Part shown: positions 23,701 to 36,333 of the stretch, one piece after another
How the letters are laid out: each line of letters begins with the position of its first letter
Position numbering within the stretch: the first letter of the stretch is position 1
Source of the DNA: Albugo candida
Taxonomy: Eukaryota > Oomycota > Peronosporomycetes > Albuginales > Albuginaceae
Direction of reading: 5' to 3'
Length of the DNA stretch: 64,000 nucleotides
Assembly: GCA_905220665.1 (NCBI GenBank)
Contig: CAJNAR010000162.1
Location: 248,001 to 312,000 of the forward strand
Position numbers and translations under genes: made by a program
The notes under the pieces: generated by a model
The model's database searches: none
What the model saw: only the letters and a program-made list of their open reading frames with translations
Told to the model about the DNA's origin: nothing

Positions 23701-24530
23701 CTGGTCCGACTACTGATCCGCGCTCTTTGCTGCACTTCTGATTCGAAGTGAGCTATTTTTCGCTCTTGGTTCAAGCCCTTTTCATGAGAATCCGAGAGCC
23801 AGTGATGTTGATCATCCATCCTTTTGTTTGAAGTGACTGAAATCTGGTACTGCTCCGCTAGTAACTCTACAGTTTTCCTTCAATCTGTATGCACTTGAGT
23901 CTATTTTGGGGTCGCATAAGGCTTTCAGCTAGCGAAGAGTGAGACAAATGCTAGGCGGCGCGATGATTCTCTTCTGCTCCTCAACACTCGATACGGTGAA
24001 CTTGGTCAATTCTTTTCGTTATCAATAGAAATTCGTCTATTGCCCGAAATCTTAGCTTCAATTATTTCTGAAGTGCTAAAGGATTCACCAGTTCTGCTAA
24101 GTACATTACGCTGAGTAACCGCCCGAGTAAGCAACGATAAGCCAGCTTCAATCGGCTATAGCTCAAGTGGACGTACCATCCACTACGCTTACTTCGCGTA
24201 GCCAGGATTTGGATAAGGCCATCATACAGCAGCCTCTGAATCAGGGCAGAGATGTTATTACAATTTATATCTATCATCTGAGTATGCGTATTGCCCGTTA
24301 TACGGCCACTTTCGCCTGTCTTGTATATAAATACTTGCATAAAAATCGTTCTAGAAGACCCACAAAATATTGTACAAGAGCTGGTACTATAGAACCAAAT
24401 ATTAGAGCCATGATGTGACGGAGTTGATGCTGAATGACAAATTTCAAGGTCTCAAAATACTAGAAATTATTTCCACGCCAATTTCGTGACCTCGAGGGCC
24501 AGATTATAGGCTACTTTTACTGTGCAATAA
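23701..24530. other. Upstream flank of retroelement remnant
   Basis: About 830 bp that may hold a decayed 5' part of the retroelement. The only longer frame (24062-24340, minus) is not recognisable. No long terminal repeat could be matched by eye to the other side of the element. Confidence 0.35.
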
Positions 24531-27500
24531 TCAATCAATTCGCTGAGTAATACGTTGGACTTCATTTGAAAGCGACTGGGGAAGTTCTCTGTGCGATAGT
24601 ACAATACTGACTGCTTTGACAAGCAACAAGTTATCCGCTTCAGTTCGTACGAGCTGGTTCTTGAGATTCAGGATTTCAGCATGAATTATACTTGAGCGAT
24701 GTTCCCACTTTTCTTCCATATCGTCCTGGGAGCGAGAAGACAAATGCAACATTTTCTCTCTAGAAGCTTGCAAACCCTGAAGCTGTCTGTCTTTAGACTG
24801 CAACACTGCTTGCTGCTCGTGTAACTTCTCCTTCAACAATTTGATTTTCGTATACAGAGACTCAATAACTCTGTCAAGCTTGGAATTTTGTTCTTTTAGC
24901 TGTGCGTTTGGCGCTGTGCTTTCTTCAAATACTTGTTGTTGCCGCTGTTGCTGCTTCTTCATAGCCTCATATCTCAGTTTGATATCCCGGGTTTTCTTCT
25001 CCATGGTTAGGTAGTGCTTTGGCCAGCGCTTTTGCATCTAGACGACGAGGCTATTATTCTGTTTTTTCTAGGTCAAACGTGTACCTGGAAAAGCCTGATA
25101 AGCTGTTCTGGCCGTCGAGCTCGTATTCCATCGGTCACATTGCGGAGTAAATCCTCTAAAACGCTTTCAACTACGATAGTTGTATCGAGAACAATCACAA
25201 ACCTCTCATTCTATTTCATCCAGCTTACCATAAGAAGCACAAATGCGACCAAAGATTTGAGCCTCATAATCGGTGTTACCGTGTGCTGTGGAGGCTTTTG
25301 TCCGAGCACTTGTGAACGGGTACACGATTTGCAAGACTCCGTAGATATTTCCTATGCACAAGATGAGTGACATCAGATGTAATTGAGATAAATATTATCA
25401 CCGTCAGGAGCCTGTAACGACATGGCTAGCATTGACAAGACTCCACCATGTTCCCTAAAACTCTCTCTGCCCATTTGGTATATAATTCAGCACGATAGAT
25501 ACGATATAAAAATCATTTTCTTCACCTTGATTCAATGTGCCCGAGACCAGACACAGCGTACTGATCAACAAGAGGGTGGTATCGCGAGTCTTTCGTCACG
25601 TCTTGGACGAAAATCGGCTCCAAGGACGCAACTGCCATACCTGCAATTCCAAATACACTTGGAATTTGTATGGTTCGTTTTGCATGGATATGCCACAATT
25701 GTTGTCGACATGGATCCAGCAGTAATAGGATACCAGCACCATGTGCAACGCACTGAGATATAGAAACTCGGACGGCGTCGAAGAATTCTTCCATTACCAA
25801 AGACTGGGAGAGTCGCTGAATCATTGATCGGACATTTCGAAGTGCATGGTGAGAGATCTGAACTCCATTTACTGAGACGCTTTCCGATGTACTCGTGCTT
25901 GTCAATGATTTATGTGACGAAACGCGCCATTTCCACAGGAAGAGGCGTAAAGCCATTTTGACATTACGCTTCTGGAAATTATTCCACAGCGTAAAAAGCC
26001 GCAAACGGCTTGCTTTAGATGTTAGTTGCTCACATAACTTGGCATTGATTTTCTGGAGTTTTGCCACTTCTTCGGCTGCTTTGATATTTTTCTTCCAAAT
26101 AAAAAGAACTGATTCAACGCGTTGCATCCGTCGTTCCCAATTCCGACGTACAAAGAGCGAGAGGAGTTGTTGGCACCGACGACGCTGAGAATGCCACAAT
26201 CTCCAATCCATCCACGCAGTTTGCATGATCTTTCGATTGTGTTGACGTATTTTCGCTACAATAACGTGACATGAATTCGTGTACTTTATCCAAGAAAACC
26301 AAGTCTGCTTAGTGAGTCTCCCTCGTCTTTGTCGATGTATACAATTGAGTTTGATTCTAGCTTGTCTTGATAGCTTCACTTGATACTTCCAGTTACTCCA
26401 AGCTAACTTAAGATCTCGAATACAAGCAGATCTACGACAGGAGCGATACTTTATCTGTACTTTTATCAATTTTGCTTGTAGCTCTTGCTCAATTTGAAGT
26501 TTTTCCGACTTCAAATCTCTCAGGCTTTGCGATTGCATTATCAGCTGAGGATGCATCAATTGAATCGCATTTTTCGCCTCTTCTATCTGCTCTTGATTTT
26601 TTTTGTTAGAAATCAGTAACTCACTGTTTTTAGCGATCCAGGATCTTTTGTGAGCGCAATGTATCTCTTTCTGCCATTTGGTAAATGCAGAGTGCATGTA
26701 GCGAAGATGTCGGAGGCGGATAATGTGGCGCGATTGAGCATATTGTTCTCGTAGTCGTATCGTGCTGTTTTGCCACAGCTTCCAGCTGATCTTCATCTCT
26801 GTTTTCTGCTTTTTCATCAAAATTAACTGCAATCGTTTCTTCCGAGCTTTTTGTACACAAATGACCGATTTCCAGGAATGAAAAGCTGATTGCTTAAAAG
26901 ATTTACTATGCTTTTGATTTCGAAAATGCAAATATCTGACGAGAAGAGAGTGCTTCCAACAAACCATTGCTTTCCAACAAAGAAAAACTCGCCTTTTCTG
27001 TCGATTTTTTCGTTCCCGTTTCCAATAAATGAGACGATACCAAGCTTCATTCTTCTCTTCGTTGCTTGAGGTTCTCCAGCGTCGAAGACAAATTCTCATT
27101 CTTTGCCGATCGATCTTTTTTATTGTGCATCGATCAATTCGACCCAGTCTTCCTCGCTGCTTCCAGCGTTGTAAGTAGGCTGCAGCTGCTTGTGATCGAC
27201 GCCATTCCAAAATTTTCGTACATCTTTCAAGTTTTTTCGAGGTGACCCAACGTGTCTTCCACGATGTAAAGACAATGAGAAGAGACTTTTGCATTCGTGA
27301 ATGGATGTGCTGACTGACGCGAAATCGATCGAATTTATTTTCATCGTATGCAACAAAATGCCACCGCCAGAGAATTGTTTGCTGCAATCTATAAAAATTA
27401 TGAGCTTTTTGGATTTTTCGTACGAGTAGGGTCATCTTTTCTTCTTTCTGCGATTCCATCTTCATTCGTTCGATCTCTTCTGCTGTTTGGTCTACTTTCA

Positions 27501-30500
27501 TGCTCAGATTTTGAGCATTTATGCCTCTGTCGACCCATTCTTGATGCTTTATCCGTACGATTACTTGATACCAATGCTTGAATCCCATTGATTTCCACCG
27601 ATGGATAAAATAGCGCTTCCAAAATGCTCTCATCCACAACGTCGTATGATTCGACCGTATCCACTTCAAGAAAGCCTGTAAAAGCATTTCACGTCGCTTT
27701 TTCTCGATAATTTGACGTAAAGTATCGCTCCGTTTTCGATGAATTTGCGTATTGGCCTGCCACTTCTGAAAAGCAATCAGTAAAAGCTCTGCTCGATGTC
27801 TGTCAAGGATACCAAGTCGAAAGGTTTCACGCTGTTTATCTCGGTCTCGAAGACGCTCCAGCCTTTGATCGTGGTCATAGACATCCTTCCAACGAATGAG
27901 CCCATTACGGAGAATTCGATTTTTACAATGGTGGAAGAAGCGCGTGGTGCGACAGATTCTCGCATACTCCTTCCATTTTCTCCAACATCCACTCTTTCTT
28001 TGAGCTATTGCGTTTTGTGTATGTCGCCTTACAAAATGACTCTGTCGCGCTACCTGATGCCACTTTTGGATGATGGTTCGATAAATCAATTCAGAGAAAA
28101 CGTGTGTGAGCCTATGCCTAATCGCATGATGTCGATTTTTCGATTTATATGAGGTATCACGCCAGTATATGATACATCTCCTAGTCCTCCTGTCTAGAAT
28201 AGTCTTGCGATGCTCATCGAGGCATTTCTGCCGGGATTTACGACGATTTAACCATTTAGACCACTTTGTGTACACATATCTCGAGAGCTGGACGTTTTGA
28301 TGACGCTTACCCAAGAAATAAAGTCCATTTTGAAGAAGACTTTGACGATGCTCAAAGACACTCAGTTTGGATACAGCTCCGTTCATACGATGTTGCAGAG
28401 ATGCAATTTGTGCAGAAGATGACTCTATCGTATCTTGGAGTTTTTTTTCTTTTGCCAATAACTCGTCCGCATGCAATTTCCGAATCATTGCCATATTCTG
28501 CAGCTGTACTTGACGTGATAAGATGTTCCATGATCTTTGCAGCAATATATAGTACACATGCGTCAAGGCTCGTCGAAGAAGCATTTTTTGAGATCGATTC
28601 AGTGTGATGAATTTTTGCCATCCGTACCATAGCTTTCTGAGAATTCGAAATCGCTGTCGAGTGTGTTGTTGCGTCTGAAAGCGCTTCAAAAGGCGAGATG
28701 ATTGAATCTTTCGTTTCCAAATAAGGAAAAAGCGATCTAATTTTCCTGCGTCTCGTCCGGCGTTTGGTAAGAAGCGCTTTACCGATTCCTCAGCTCCATC
28801 TGTATTCCTTAGATAGAAGACCACTCGTTTCCATTTCATGAATAAGCGATGATGTGCGTATTTCGTTAGGTTTTGAGCTGCAGAATTGGTCGTAAACCGC
28901 TTTGATTGTTTATGTGTTAATGACGCTCGCCAGATGCCCCAAAAATTTTCATAAATTTTGCGCTGTGAACGTAATACTACAGATCCGATCAATCGCTTAC
29001 GGCGACGTTCATTGATGCTCCATTCTCTCCACAAAGAAAAATGGGTGCCAGTTTGGATCTTGCGGCTTTTGTCGTCTAATTTGCGTATGAATAACGCAGA
29101 AATGACTCGAAAGCGCACAAAACGATGCCAGTAAACTACTGCGTCTCGTACGTGAATCGTAGTACGTTTCTCAACCAATTGCTCAGTGTTTCTTCGTATT
29201 CTTAGAGTGTATTTTGCCGATTCAAGCCATGATAAAAACAATCTAGTTAGTTTTTTCAGACGATATTTCTCGCAGACAAAGTTTGCGAGACGGCTATGAA
29301 GAAGATGAAGTTTGTATGCACATGCTTGGTGCTCATTTTGCTGAATTTGGAGCTCGTTTAAGTATTTAGAATCTAGAATACTCGACTCCGCTTTCACCGT
29401 TTCCATGTTTTTTTGTACTTGCTTAAGATCTGCCTCTAGTGTACTCGACAGCGATTTCTGTCTGATCAGAGCCTTTTTTACTTGACGAAGTGAATGGACT
29501 TGCCAATTTCGAACCGCCATTGTTTTGTATCGATGTAATGTTCTGGATTCTAGCGCTTCCATACCAAATCTGTTCTTCCTCTTACAAAATATTACGTTCT
29601 TCCAAGAAGAAAAAAAAATATTCTGTGTTGAGCGGCTTCTTTTCTTCAGCACTACCTCAGTGTTTATTTGATGTCGTAATTTCACAGCACAAAATTCTCT
29701 CCAGTTTTGATAATACTCATTCAGTTGCTGAATTTGAGCTTTTTTGGTGAGTAATTGCTCAATTCGATTTTGAAATCTGACATCTTTATCTTGTAGCTTT
29801 TTTTTCGTTACCCAGTGATCGTTCTGAGACTTCCATCGTCTCCAAGCGTTGGCAAGTAATCGCATCATCAATGATCGAAGTGCCGAGAACAAGAGCCTTC
29901 CCTTGTCGTGAAGGTGCTGTTGTTCCAAAGCTCCTAATTTTTTCCTATAGTCAAGCTGCTGGTTCTCCAGAGACTTATTGTAATCCCGAATTTCTTCATA
30001 TTGAGATAATAGCTCATCCTTCTCATGCTGTGCCTTATCCAGTGTCGTTTGCATAGCCCGAAGCGATACTGAGACACGCTTTTCTTCAAGTGGGTTGATC
30101 GCAAATTTCGCATCGTATTTTGCCACCTGTTGCATATATAATCGTTTATATTCTGCCAATTGTAACTGCAGATCATCACATTTGGCTCGCAAATGCGTTT
30201 CCGGATGCTTATGTTCCAATTCTTGGCTTGTAGCTTTTGCTTCAGGCTGCAGGCCTTGTTTGGCGTTCAGGACCTTTTGCTTCAGAATATCAATCTCTTG
30301 ATTCATTAAGGTAACCTTTTTTCGAAGAGATTCATTGTCAGCCTGTGCTTGGCTGTACGCATCATAAAGAGAATTCACACACAACGCTGAGCTCCAGGTC
30401 GCATGGAGACATTGGGAGGAAGTTTCTGTTGTCCTTTTGTATGCATCGATGCTTGCTGTGCGCGTAGTTGCATTATTTTTTGAAAGCATCGAATTTGAAT

Positions 30501-30519
30501 CGTAATCATACGGATCCAT
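24531..30519 (-). CDS. Giant Sfi1-like repeat protein with GAF domain and C-terminal coiled coil
   Basis: Five exons (30519-25526, 25454-25402, 25351-25229, 25155-25085, 25037-24531; introns of 47-73 bp, phases consistent) give about 1915 residues. Residues 1-230 are polar and coiled-coil. About 230-1510 carry many degenerate ~25-40 residue repeats with spaced Trp and basic residues (such as FLIWKRKI, FLSWLESA, FTKWQKEI), the pattern of Sfi1/centrin-binding repeats. About 1545-1710 form a GAF domain (IPSVFGIAGMAVASLEPIFV, DSRYHPLVDQYAVSG), completed only by the two short exons (APDGNIYGVLQIVYPF). The rest is coiled coil. Sfi1 proteins bind centrin at basal bodies and centrosomes, so a basal-body scaffold is plausible. 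The GAF ligand is unknown. Intron joins are inferred from GT-AG and homology. Confidence 0.85.
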
Positions 30520-30911
30520 AGCCGCTTTAAATGCTGCGGCTGGCGATATGAAGATAAAGTATCTTCGGTATCAAAGTCGCATCTTCGTGTCTTTTCAAGA
30601 ACGATTACCAGAATGTGACACGAAGGTGACAAGCATGAGTATACAAATCTAGAAAGAGGAGTAAACCTCTGCATGCTTTTTAGTTTAGCTGATCAAGCGT
30701 TCTACCGTAAACGAATACACGGCCTCCTAGAAGAAATGCGTCATAAAGCTTGTGTTCTTAGTTGATGCAGGTATTCCGTTCAATGTGAGCAATCAAAAAG
30801 CGCGCAACTCTGAGTAAAGCGGACTTTTGTGTCCTCGTAACGTAGCGTAGATAGCACCGTCTTCAAGTATGAATGCTAGTAATTACTTATAATCAATGGA
30901 ATTCCACCATG
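30520..30911. other. Intergenic region between two minus-strand genes
   Basis: 392 bp holding the 5' flank of the Sfi1-like gene and the 3' flank of the WW/zinc-finger gene. I see nothing else. Confidence 0.4.
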
Positions 30912-32662
30912 TCAACCTGCGACGGCGAAATTACGAACATGTGAAACTGTATTCTTGGGTCGATGTTGAACTTCCTTACAAATTGAGATGTGCTCTTGAG
31001 CGCCGTTCGGAGCGAATTTGCGCTTGCAGCAGGGACATATTACCAGTGTAGACTGATGCTCTTTATAACTCTGCTCTAAATTCCTCATTGCTTTACTTTT
31101 GTCGGAAGGTTTTTCCTGTTTATTGGAAATGTCTGTGAATCGTAAGCGTTCAGACTTGACAGACTGCGATATTGGTCGGCTCGATTCTTTTGACGAATTG
31201 GGTTTGCCCCACGCGCCTTCTGCACCAAAAATTCGTGGACAAACAGCTTCATGCTTCTCCAGTCTACCAGGTGCGAACTTTCGCTTACAATGGCGACAAA
31301 TTTCGAGTGGAACATACGAATCCTTCAAAATTACGCCGTTGACTGTTTTACGCCGAGAGGATTTTTGTACAGTTGAGCTTTGACAAACAACTGGGTTTGT
31401 AATGGTGGATTTTCTTCTACGTGTGGTTCCTGTATCCTTCCTTTCCGGAGAAATATTTCGTGCGTCCTGGAAATTTTTCAATAATGTTAAACTTTTTGTG
31501 ACCGATTTTGCATCCATTGATTTACTTGGATTCTGAGGCCTTGGGTCCGGGCAAGCGGACGCGTAGTGTAAAGCACGAAGAGTATGGTCTTCAGATAGGA
31601 CGCACAGCATGCGTTGAAACGACTGATACATCGGAGTCATCTGTGCTTTGTGTAACTTTAATGGTAAGCATTCTGCAAAATGATCCTCAAACTTCTCAAT
31701 GGGATCTTGATACTGGCCGCAAAAGCAGCAATATAATCCACTCTGAGCTAAAATCTCTTCATTCGTTCGATCTTTCGATTTATCCACCTCATCACTCGAT
31801 TCCAATGTTTTGGGTTGACACAAATCGGAATCGTGCTGTGCTTGTGTGACGGAACAGGTACTTTGAGGTTCGAAGTCAGGTCTACATAGATGCGTTATGA
31901 GAACTAATATCTGTTTTCGTTACCAAGTACTAAGTACCTTTTCCAAGAGGATTCCCTTGTATATTTATTATAATAATACACTCTTCCGTTGGCGGTGTAG
32001 GCTTCGAGCCAATCCTGTTGGCTCTGATTATTTGATTTCTTCTCAGCTACCCCAAGCTTCTGGTCTTCGTTAACTTGCATCAAATCACGTGTGTGTATTC
32101 TCCCTTCATTCACATGTTGCTCCAAATTCCTTGCATCATTTCCCTCTGTATCTTTTGATGTCCGGCAATTCAAATCGGTCACGGATTTATCAATCCTCAA
32201 CGATGTCTCTTGTGTATCTTTACTTTTTTTGTCATTAGAGAAGATTCTATCACCCACACTTGCCTGATCTACTCCGTCACTGCTACTGGAGTCTTCTTCA
32301 CTGAGCTGGTTTAATATTCTAAGTGCTGCAGCCATGCTTGGATCATTATCTACTACCATTCGCTTTTGACCTTCTTGAAACCTGTTCTCCGTTTCGATTC
32401 CTATTATTTTCGACATACTCGAACTTTTCTTCTCTTCCAATATCTCAGCGTCACGTTCGATAGAAACACGAAGTTGCTTTGTCATCCATTCGATAGAAGC
32501 AAATGATTGCGCTAATGAATCGTCCTCCTTTTGTACCATTTCGTCATTATCACTATCTTCTGATCGAATCGGCTCCACCTGTTTCTCTAAAATGCAATCA
32601 GATTCATAATTTCTTTCATAATTGCCACTATGGCGGTCAATCGTGGCGGACAAAGCGTCCAT
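30912..32662 (-). CDS. WW domain and C2HC zinc finger protein
   Basis: Two exons (32662-31938 and 31881-30912; 56 bp intron 31882-31937) join inside the WW domain and restore its closing Arg-Pro, giving about 564 residues. The start MDALSATIDRH is preferred over an upstream ATG because it avoids a hydrophobic leader. The N-terminal 215 residues are acidic and Ser-rich. The WW domain is at about 223-250 (DWLEAYTANGRVYYYNKYT). Three Cys2-His-Cys fingers follow: YCCFCG...HFAEC, ICRHCKRKFAPGRLEKHEAVC and ICPCCKRKFAPNGAQEHISIC. The last two are the ZC2HC1 type found in many ciliated protists. WW domains bind Pro-rich ligands. Function is unknown; the domain calls are firm. Confidence 0.85.
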
Positions 32663-32752
32663 TGTCAATACTACACATATAGTGTGATACATTATAATAG
32701 GGGACATTCGTATCTATTTAACTCGCATGAGCGCCTACCTGTTCTACTTGCG

Positions 32753-35700
32753 CTACGAAGACTCTTGCTGACGCTTGAGGTGCACGAAAACATCCTTGAG
32801 CAGCGTAACCTTGTTTGTTCTTTCCATCGACAACTGCGTGCAAAATGCATCTGCTTGTTCTGGCGTTATATTCATGGAAGGCAGGATGTGATTCCGAAGA
32901 AATAAAACAAACTCATTTCCGAGCGCCTGGACGCCGCACTGCAGCAACAATGCCATTTCTTTCACTACCAACATTGACTGAGCATCTTCAGGATTAAAGT
33001 GTTCTTTTTGAGCGAATGAGAACACGGAAGGAGTGAATTTTTCCGCCAGCCACTGAGAATACCAAGCCTTCACTTCTGCCGGAAAAGAGTCACTCGAGCA
33101 CTCGGATAAGCCTAACCAACGGGATCCGACTTGATGCGCTATTGTGTAACAAGTTCGGTTGATCTGAAGATCTGTCGTGTACGAACAGCCTTCCAACACA
33201 ATGGTGAAGATAGCTTCCAGATGCGAACGATTAGAACAGCTGAGGAAGATATCATCCAGCTCATGAAGGACAAGGTGGAGCATGAACAAATACAGGTACT
33301 TTAGCGTTTGCTCACGTTCAAGCTGATGAGAGTTCTTCACTACTGATCCATTGTCTGTTCTGGTCACAATTGCGTCTTCGGTTGGCATTACCGACCATAA
33401 ATGCTGCATGAACTGTATCGCATATAGCTCCATGAATGACTTGAATTCTTTTTTGAATTTAATGATGAGCTGATTGAGTAGCTGGACGATTTCCACTACT
33501 TCTTGACTTTCGCAATGCAGCATCAGACGCTTGAGTGTCTCACTCGCATGTGCAAGAAACTGCTTTCCATCCAGAATACTAACCAAGCGATGCAGAAGGA
33601 AAATCACTTTGGACCGAACCATAGTTTGCTGGTTTATGATCGGAATTTCCAAGACCTTATTGATTGCCAACAGGACTTGCTTCAATATCTGCTCTTGTTC
33701 GCTGATGCATTCTTTACCTTTGAATGCTTTCAAAAAGTATGCTATGGCATTGAGCAACCGGGAAATGTATGCAGCCACGTCTTCCATGTCGCTTCTGGAT
33801 CCCCCACGCTCAGCCAACTGTGTTGCATCACTCAACGCCATAAATAATGGTTCCAGAATGGTTTTTGTGTACTGATATTTCACCTGCAAAACATTGAGAT
33901 CGGAGGTAGCATCTGAATTATAATGTAATCCTGCAATCACATGGCCAGCCAATTCGAACAAATACAATCGATCGTCATACGTCAGGAATGTTGAATCACT
34001 TGTCTTAATAGCAGAGACTTCTGGATTCGTTGCGACGACAAGCCGAGGGTACAAGGCTTGCAGGATTGTAGAAATATGAGGAATGATCAAATTACCAAGA
34101 GATCTCACAAGACGGATAAACATGTAGCACACACGCGATCGAACATGTCCATGCTGATTTTCAAGTCCATTCAATCCAAACATCATTGAAAGAAGGGAAG
34201 GAATCAGCTCCGGTTGATGGTGAAGGCAGCGAGTGTATCGAACAGCAAAATCATAATACGTCATTAGCACACTTGGATGATACGTTATTCCCAGACTAGC
34301 TTCGCCAAGAATACCAGCATGAATTCTCAGTATAATCCCCATAAAAGTACCATTACGTTCCTCCAAAGCCTGAATGTCAGAGGCCGCACCTACACCCTCA
34401 CGGAAGCGATAAATCATGAAAATAAATGATTCTAGATCATTCGGATCCATTTGGCTAAATTGTGCTGGAAGTTGGTCGGCAAGCTCCATGAGGAAAGACA
34501 AGACATCGAAAGCTCGCTTGCGAATGATATTGACGTAGATTTTGTATAGACTTCTTCGATACTCTTCCACTTCAGCTGCATCTGCGTCGACGTTATCCCA
34601 CCGAGTTTGACGATAAATTCCATAGAGAATATGTTTGATCTGTTTAGAAGGCTGGAATATATTGGATTGTATCTGATCCGCTTCCGCTGCATCGGCAGTG
34701 TCATTTTGAATCAGTGATCCTATCGCATTGACAAGCTCAAAGACTTCTTCAGATACTTGCTGATTCTCGCTGCTAAATAGTTGCCACACAAGTGGAAGTA
34801 TTTGGCAAAACAATGCATTCGAAGCCAAAAAGCTTTCTTTACATTCGTCGCGGGTACGAAATGCGTTGATGCATTCCGCTAGTTCGAGCCCGATTGCATT
34901 CACAACTTCCGCAACTTCCTCAGCAAATGTATCGTCTTCATGGATTGGTAGCGCTTGCAGAATCTCGCAAATGTTCAAATGACGTAATAGAGCTAATTTT
35001 TTCTCATGATCCATTCCTTTGTCAATGATTTCAAAAATGCAATTTATCGCCAAACATCGCAGATGAGAGCGTTCGCGAATGATCTGAAACAATAACGGGA
35101 TGTATCGATCGTTTACGATAAGCTTTATGTCCACCCAGCCGATAAAGCACTTGAGCGTCTCCAATGCAGCAACCGAAAGCTGGTGTCCCCTCTCACTTTC
35201 GTCAGAGCTTGTAAGGACCTTGTAAAAGACATCAAATGCTTCGGCTATACAAGAGCCTTCTCGCATCGCATCCTTGATCTTCATATTGTGTGCTGTTGCT
35301 GTACTAGCTTTAGACGTGTCCACGTCCACAACTTCTTCGTAAATAGCTATTAAAATGCGAAAATACATCTCAACCATGCAATCTCCAAGTGGAAGAAGCT
35401 CCATCCAATCACTAAAAGCATTCGGCCAGCGCTCCGGGTAATCGCGTTTAATCAGCAAAGTCCAAACAACAGCTATTTTGTTCTTCAGATACGTTGCGCT
35501 TTGCTCGACATACTGAGCATTCTGTTTGATGAATAGCAATATAACGGATCGAATTTGAATCGCAATATCATCGGACAGGCCTTGCGTTATCAATTCCTAA
35601 AAGAAGCTTTTAATTCGATTCGAAATCGATTGAAATTAGTAGAGATACCTGAATCACTTGCAGTGTGTAGAATTTGACGTGTTCGTATCGACTCAGTTGG

Positions 35701-35912
35701 AATAATCGAAGTGCATACTGCCAATTCGTGTTGGGATTGGCTTTTTGTTGGAGACAATACGCCTCTGCTTGCTGTTTGTTTGTCTGTGCAGCTTCGTCAT
35801 TCATTGTTGCACCAGAGTAATGGAAGGCACACACAATCGCAGATTCATATTCGGCTAGATGAGTGTCATTTTCTTGCAGCACCGTTGCGCTCGGACCTGT
35901 TTCAGTGGCCAT
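32753..35912 (-). CDS. XPOT: Exportin-T (tRNA nuclear export receptor)
   Basis: Importin-beta-like receptor that exports tRNA with Ran-GTP through the nuclear pore. Two exons (35912-35649, 35596-32753; 52 bp intron) give about 1035 residues, a little longer than human exportin-T (962). Exon 1 encodes the start of the N-terminal HEAT repeats (LRLFQLSRYEHVKFYTLQVI). Exon 2 begins with QELITQGL and the Xpo1-like region (YLKNKIAVVWTLLIKRDYPERWPNAF, a signature of exportin-T/LOS1 and Xpo1 families) and continues with HEAT-type helices to the end. The choice of exportin-T over exportin-1 or -5 rests on the KRDYPERWPNAFSD text and length. The start ATG (MATETG) is the first in frame. Confidence 0.85.
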
Positions 35913-36039
35913 TCTTATCGCCGTTTATGTCTTAATTATTGGCTACGAGACTTATTATATACCAATGAATGGAGTGTATATTACTTAGCCAAGTCTCCGC
36001 GCAATTGTCGACGAAAGGCTTTTGCTGTCGACTATAAAA

Positions 36040-36333
36040 TCAGCCAGAGGAAAGACCTTTTCCTGTGTATTTCTTCAGTATCCATTCCATGTCTTGCAAT
36101 ACGCGCTCATGAATCTCCTTGATGCGATTTGGATCGGTCTCGTCGGAATGTCCGATGAAGCCCTACGAATCGATTTTTTTATATGTTAGAAGAAAATTTG
36201 ATACAAAAAATAGGTCCGTTCGTACACCACGAGCAAAGAGTCGGTAATAATCGCGTTCGTGTGGCTTTAAACGCCGAGATTCACGAATAATGCGTCGATA
36301 TAGAGCGATGCTTTCTCTTCTAACGCTATCCAT
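36040..36333 (-). CDS. LYR motif protein, LYRM9-like
   Basis: A 76-residue protein from two exons (36333-36226 and 36162-36040; 63 bp intron). The LYR tripeptide appears early (ESIALYRRIIRESRRL, about residues 7-22). The second exon encodes GHSDETDPNRIKEI, followed by RVLQDMEWILKKYTG, which is very close to the end of LYRM9. LYR proteins are small basic mitochondrial factors that bind acyl carrier protein and help assemble respiratory complexes or Fe-S proteins. A specific client is not indicated. It is divergent from nothing close; the next minus-strand gene upstream of it is over 2.6 kb away and its 3' end is 128 bp from the exportin-T start. Confidence 0.75.

Noticed and set aside
24150..24215. 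tRNA-like text (tagctcaagtgg)
   Set aside because: Only a D-arm-like piece is visible. The anticodon stem, TPC loop and acceptor pairing do not follow.
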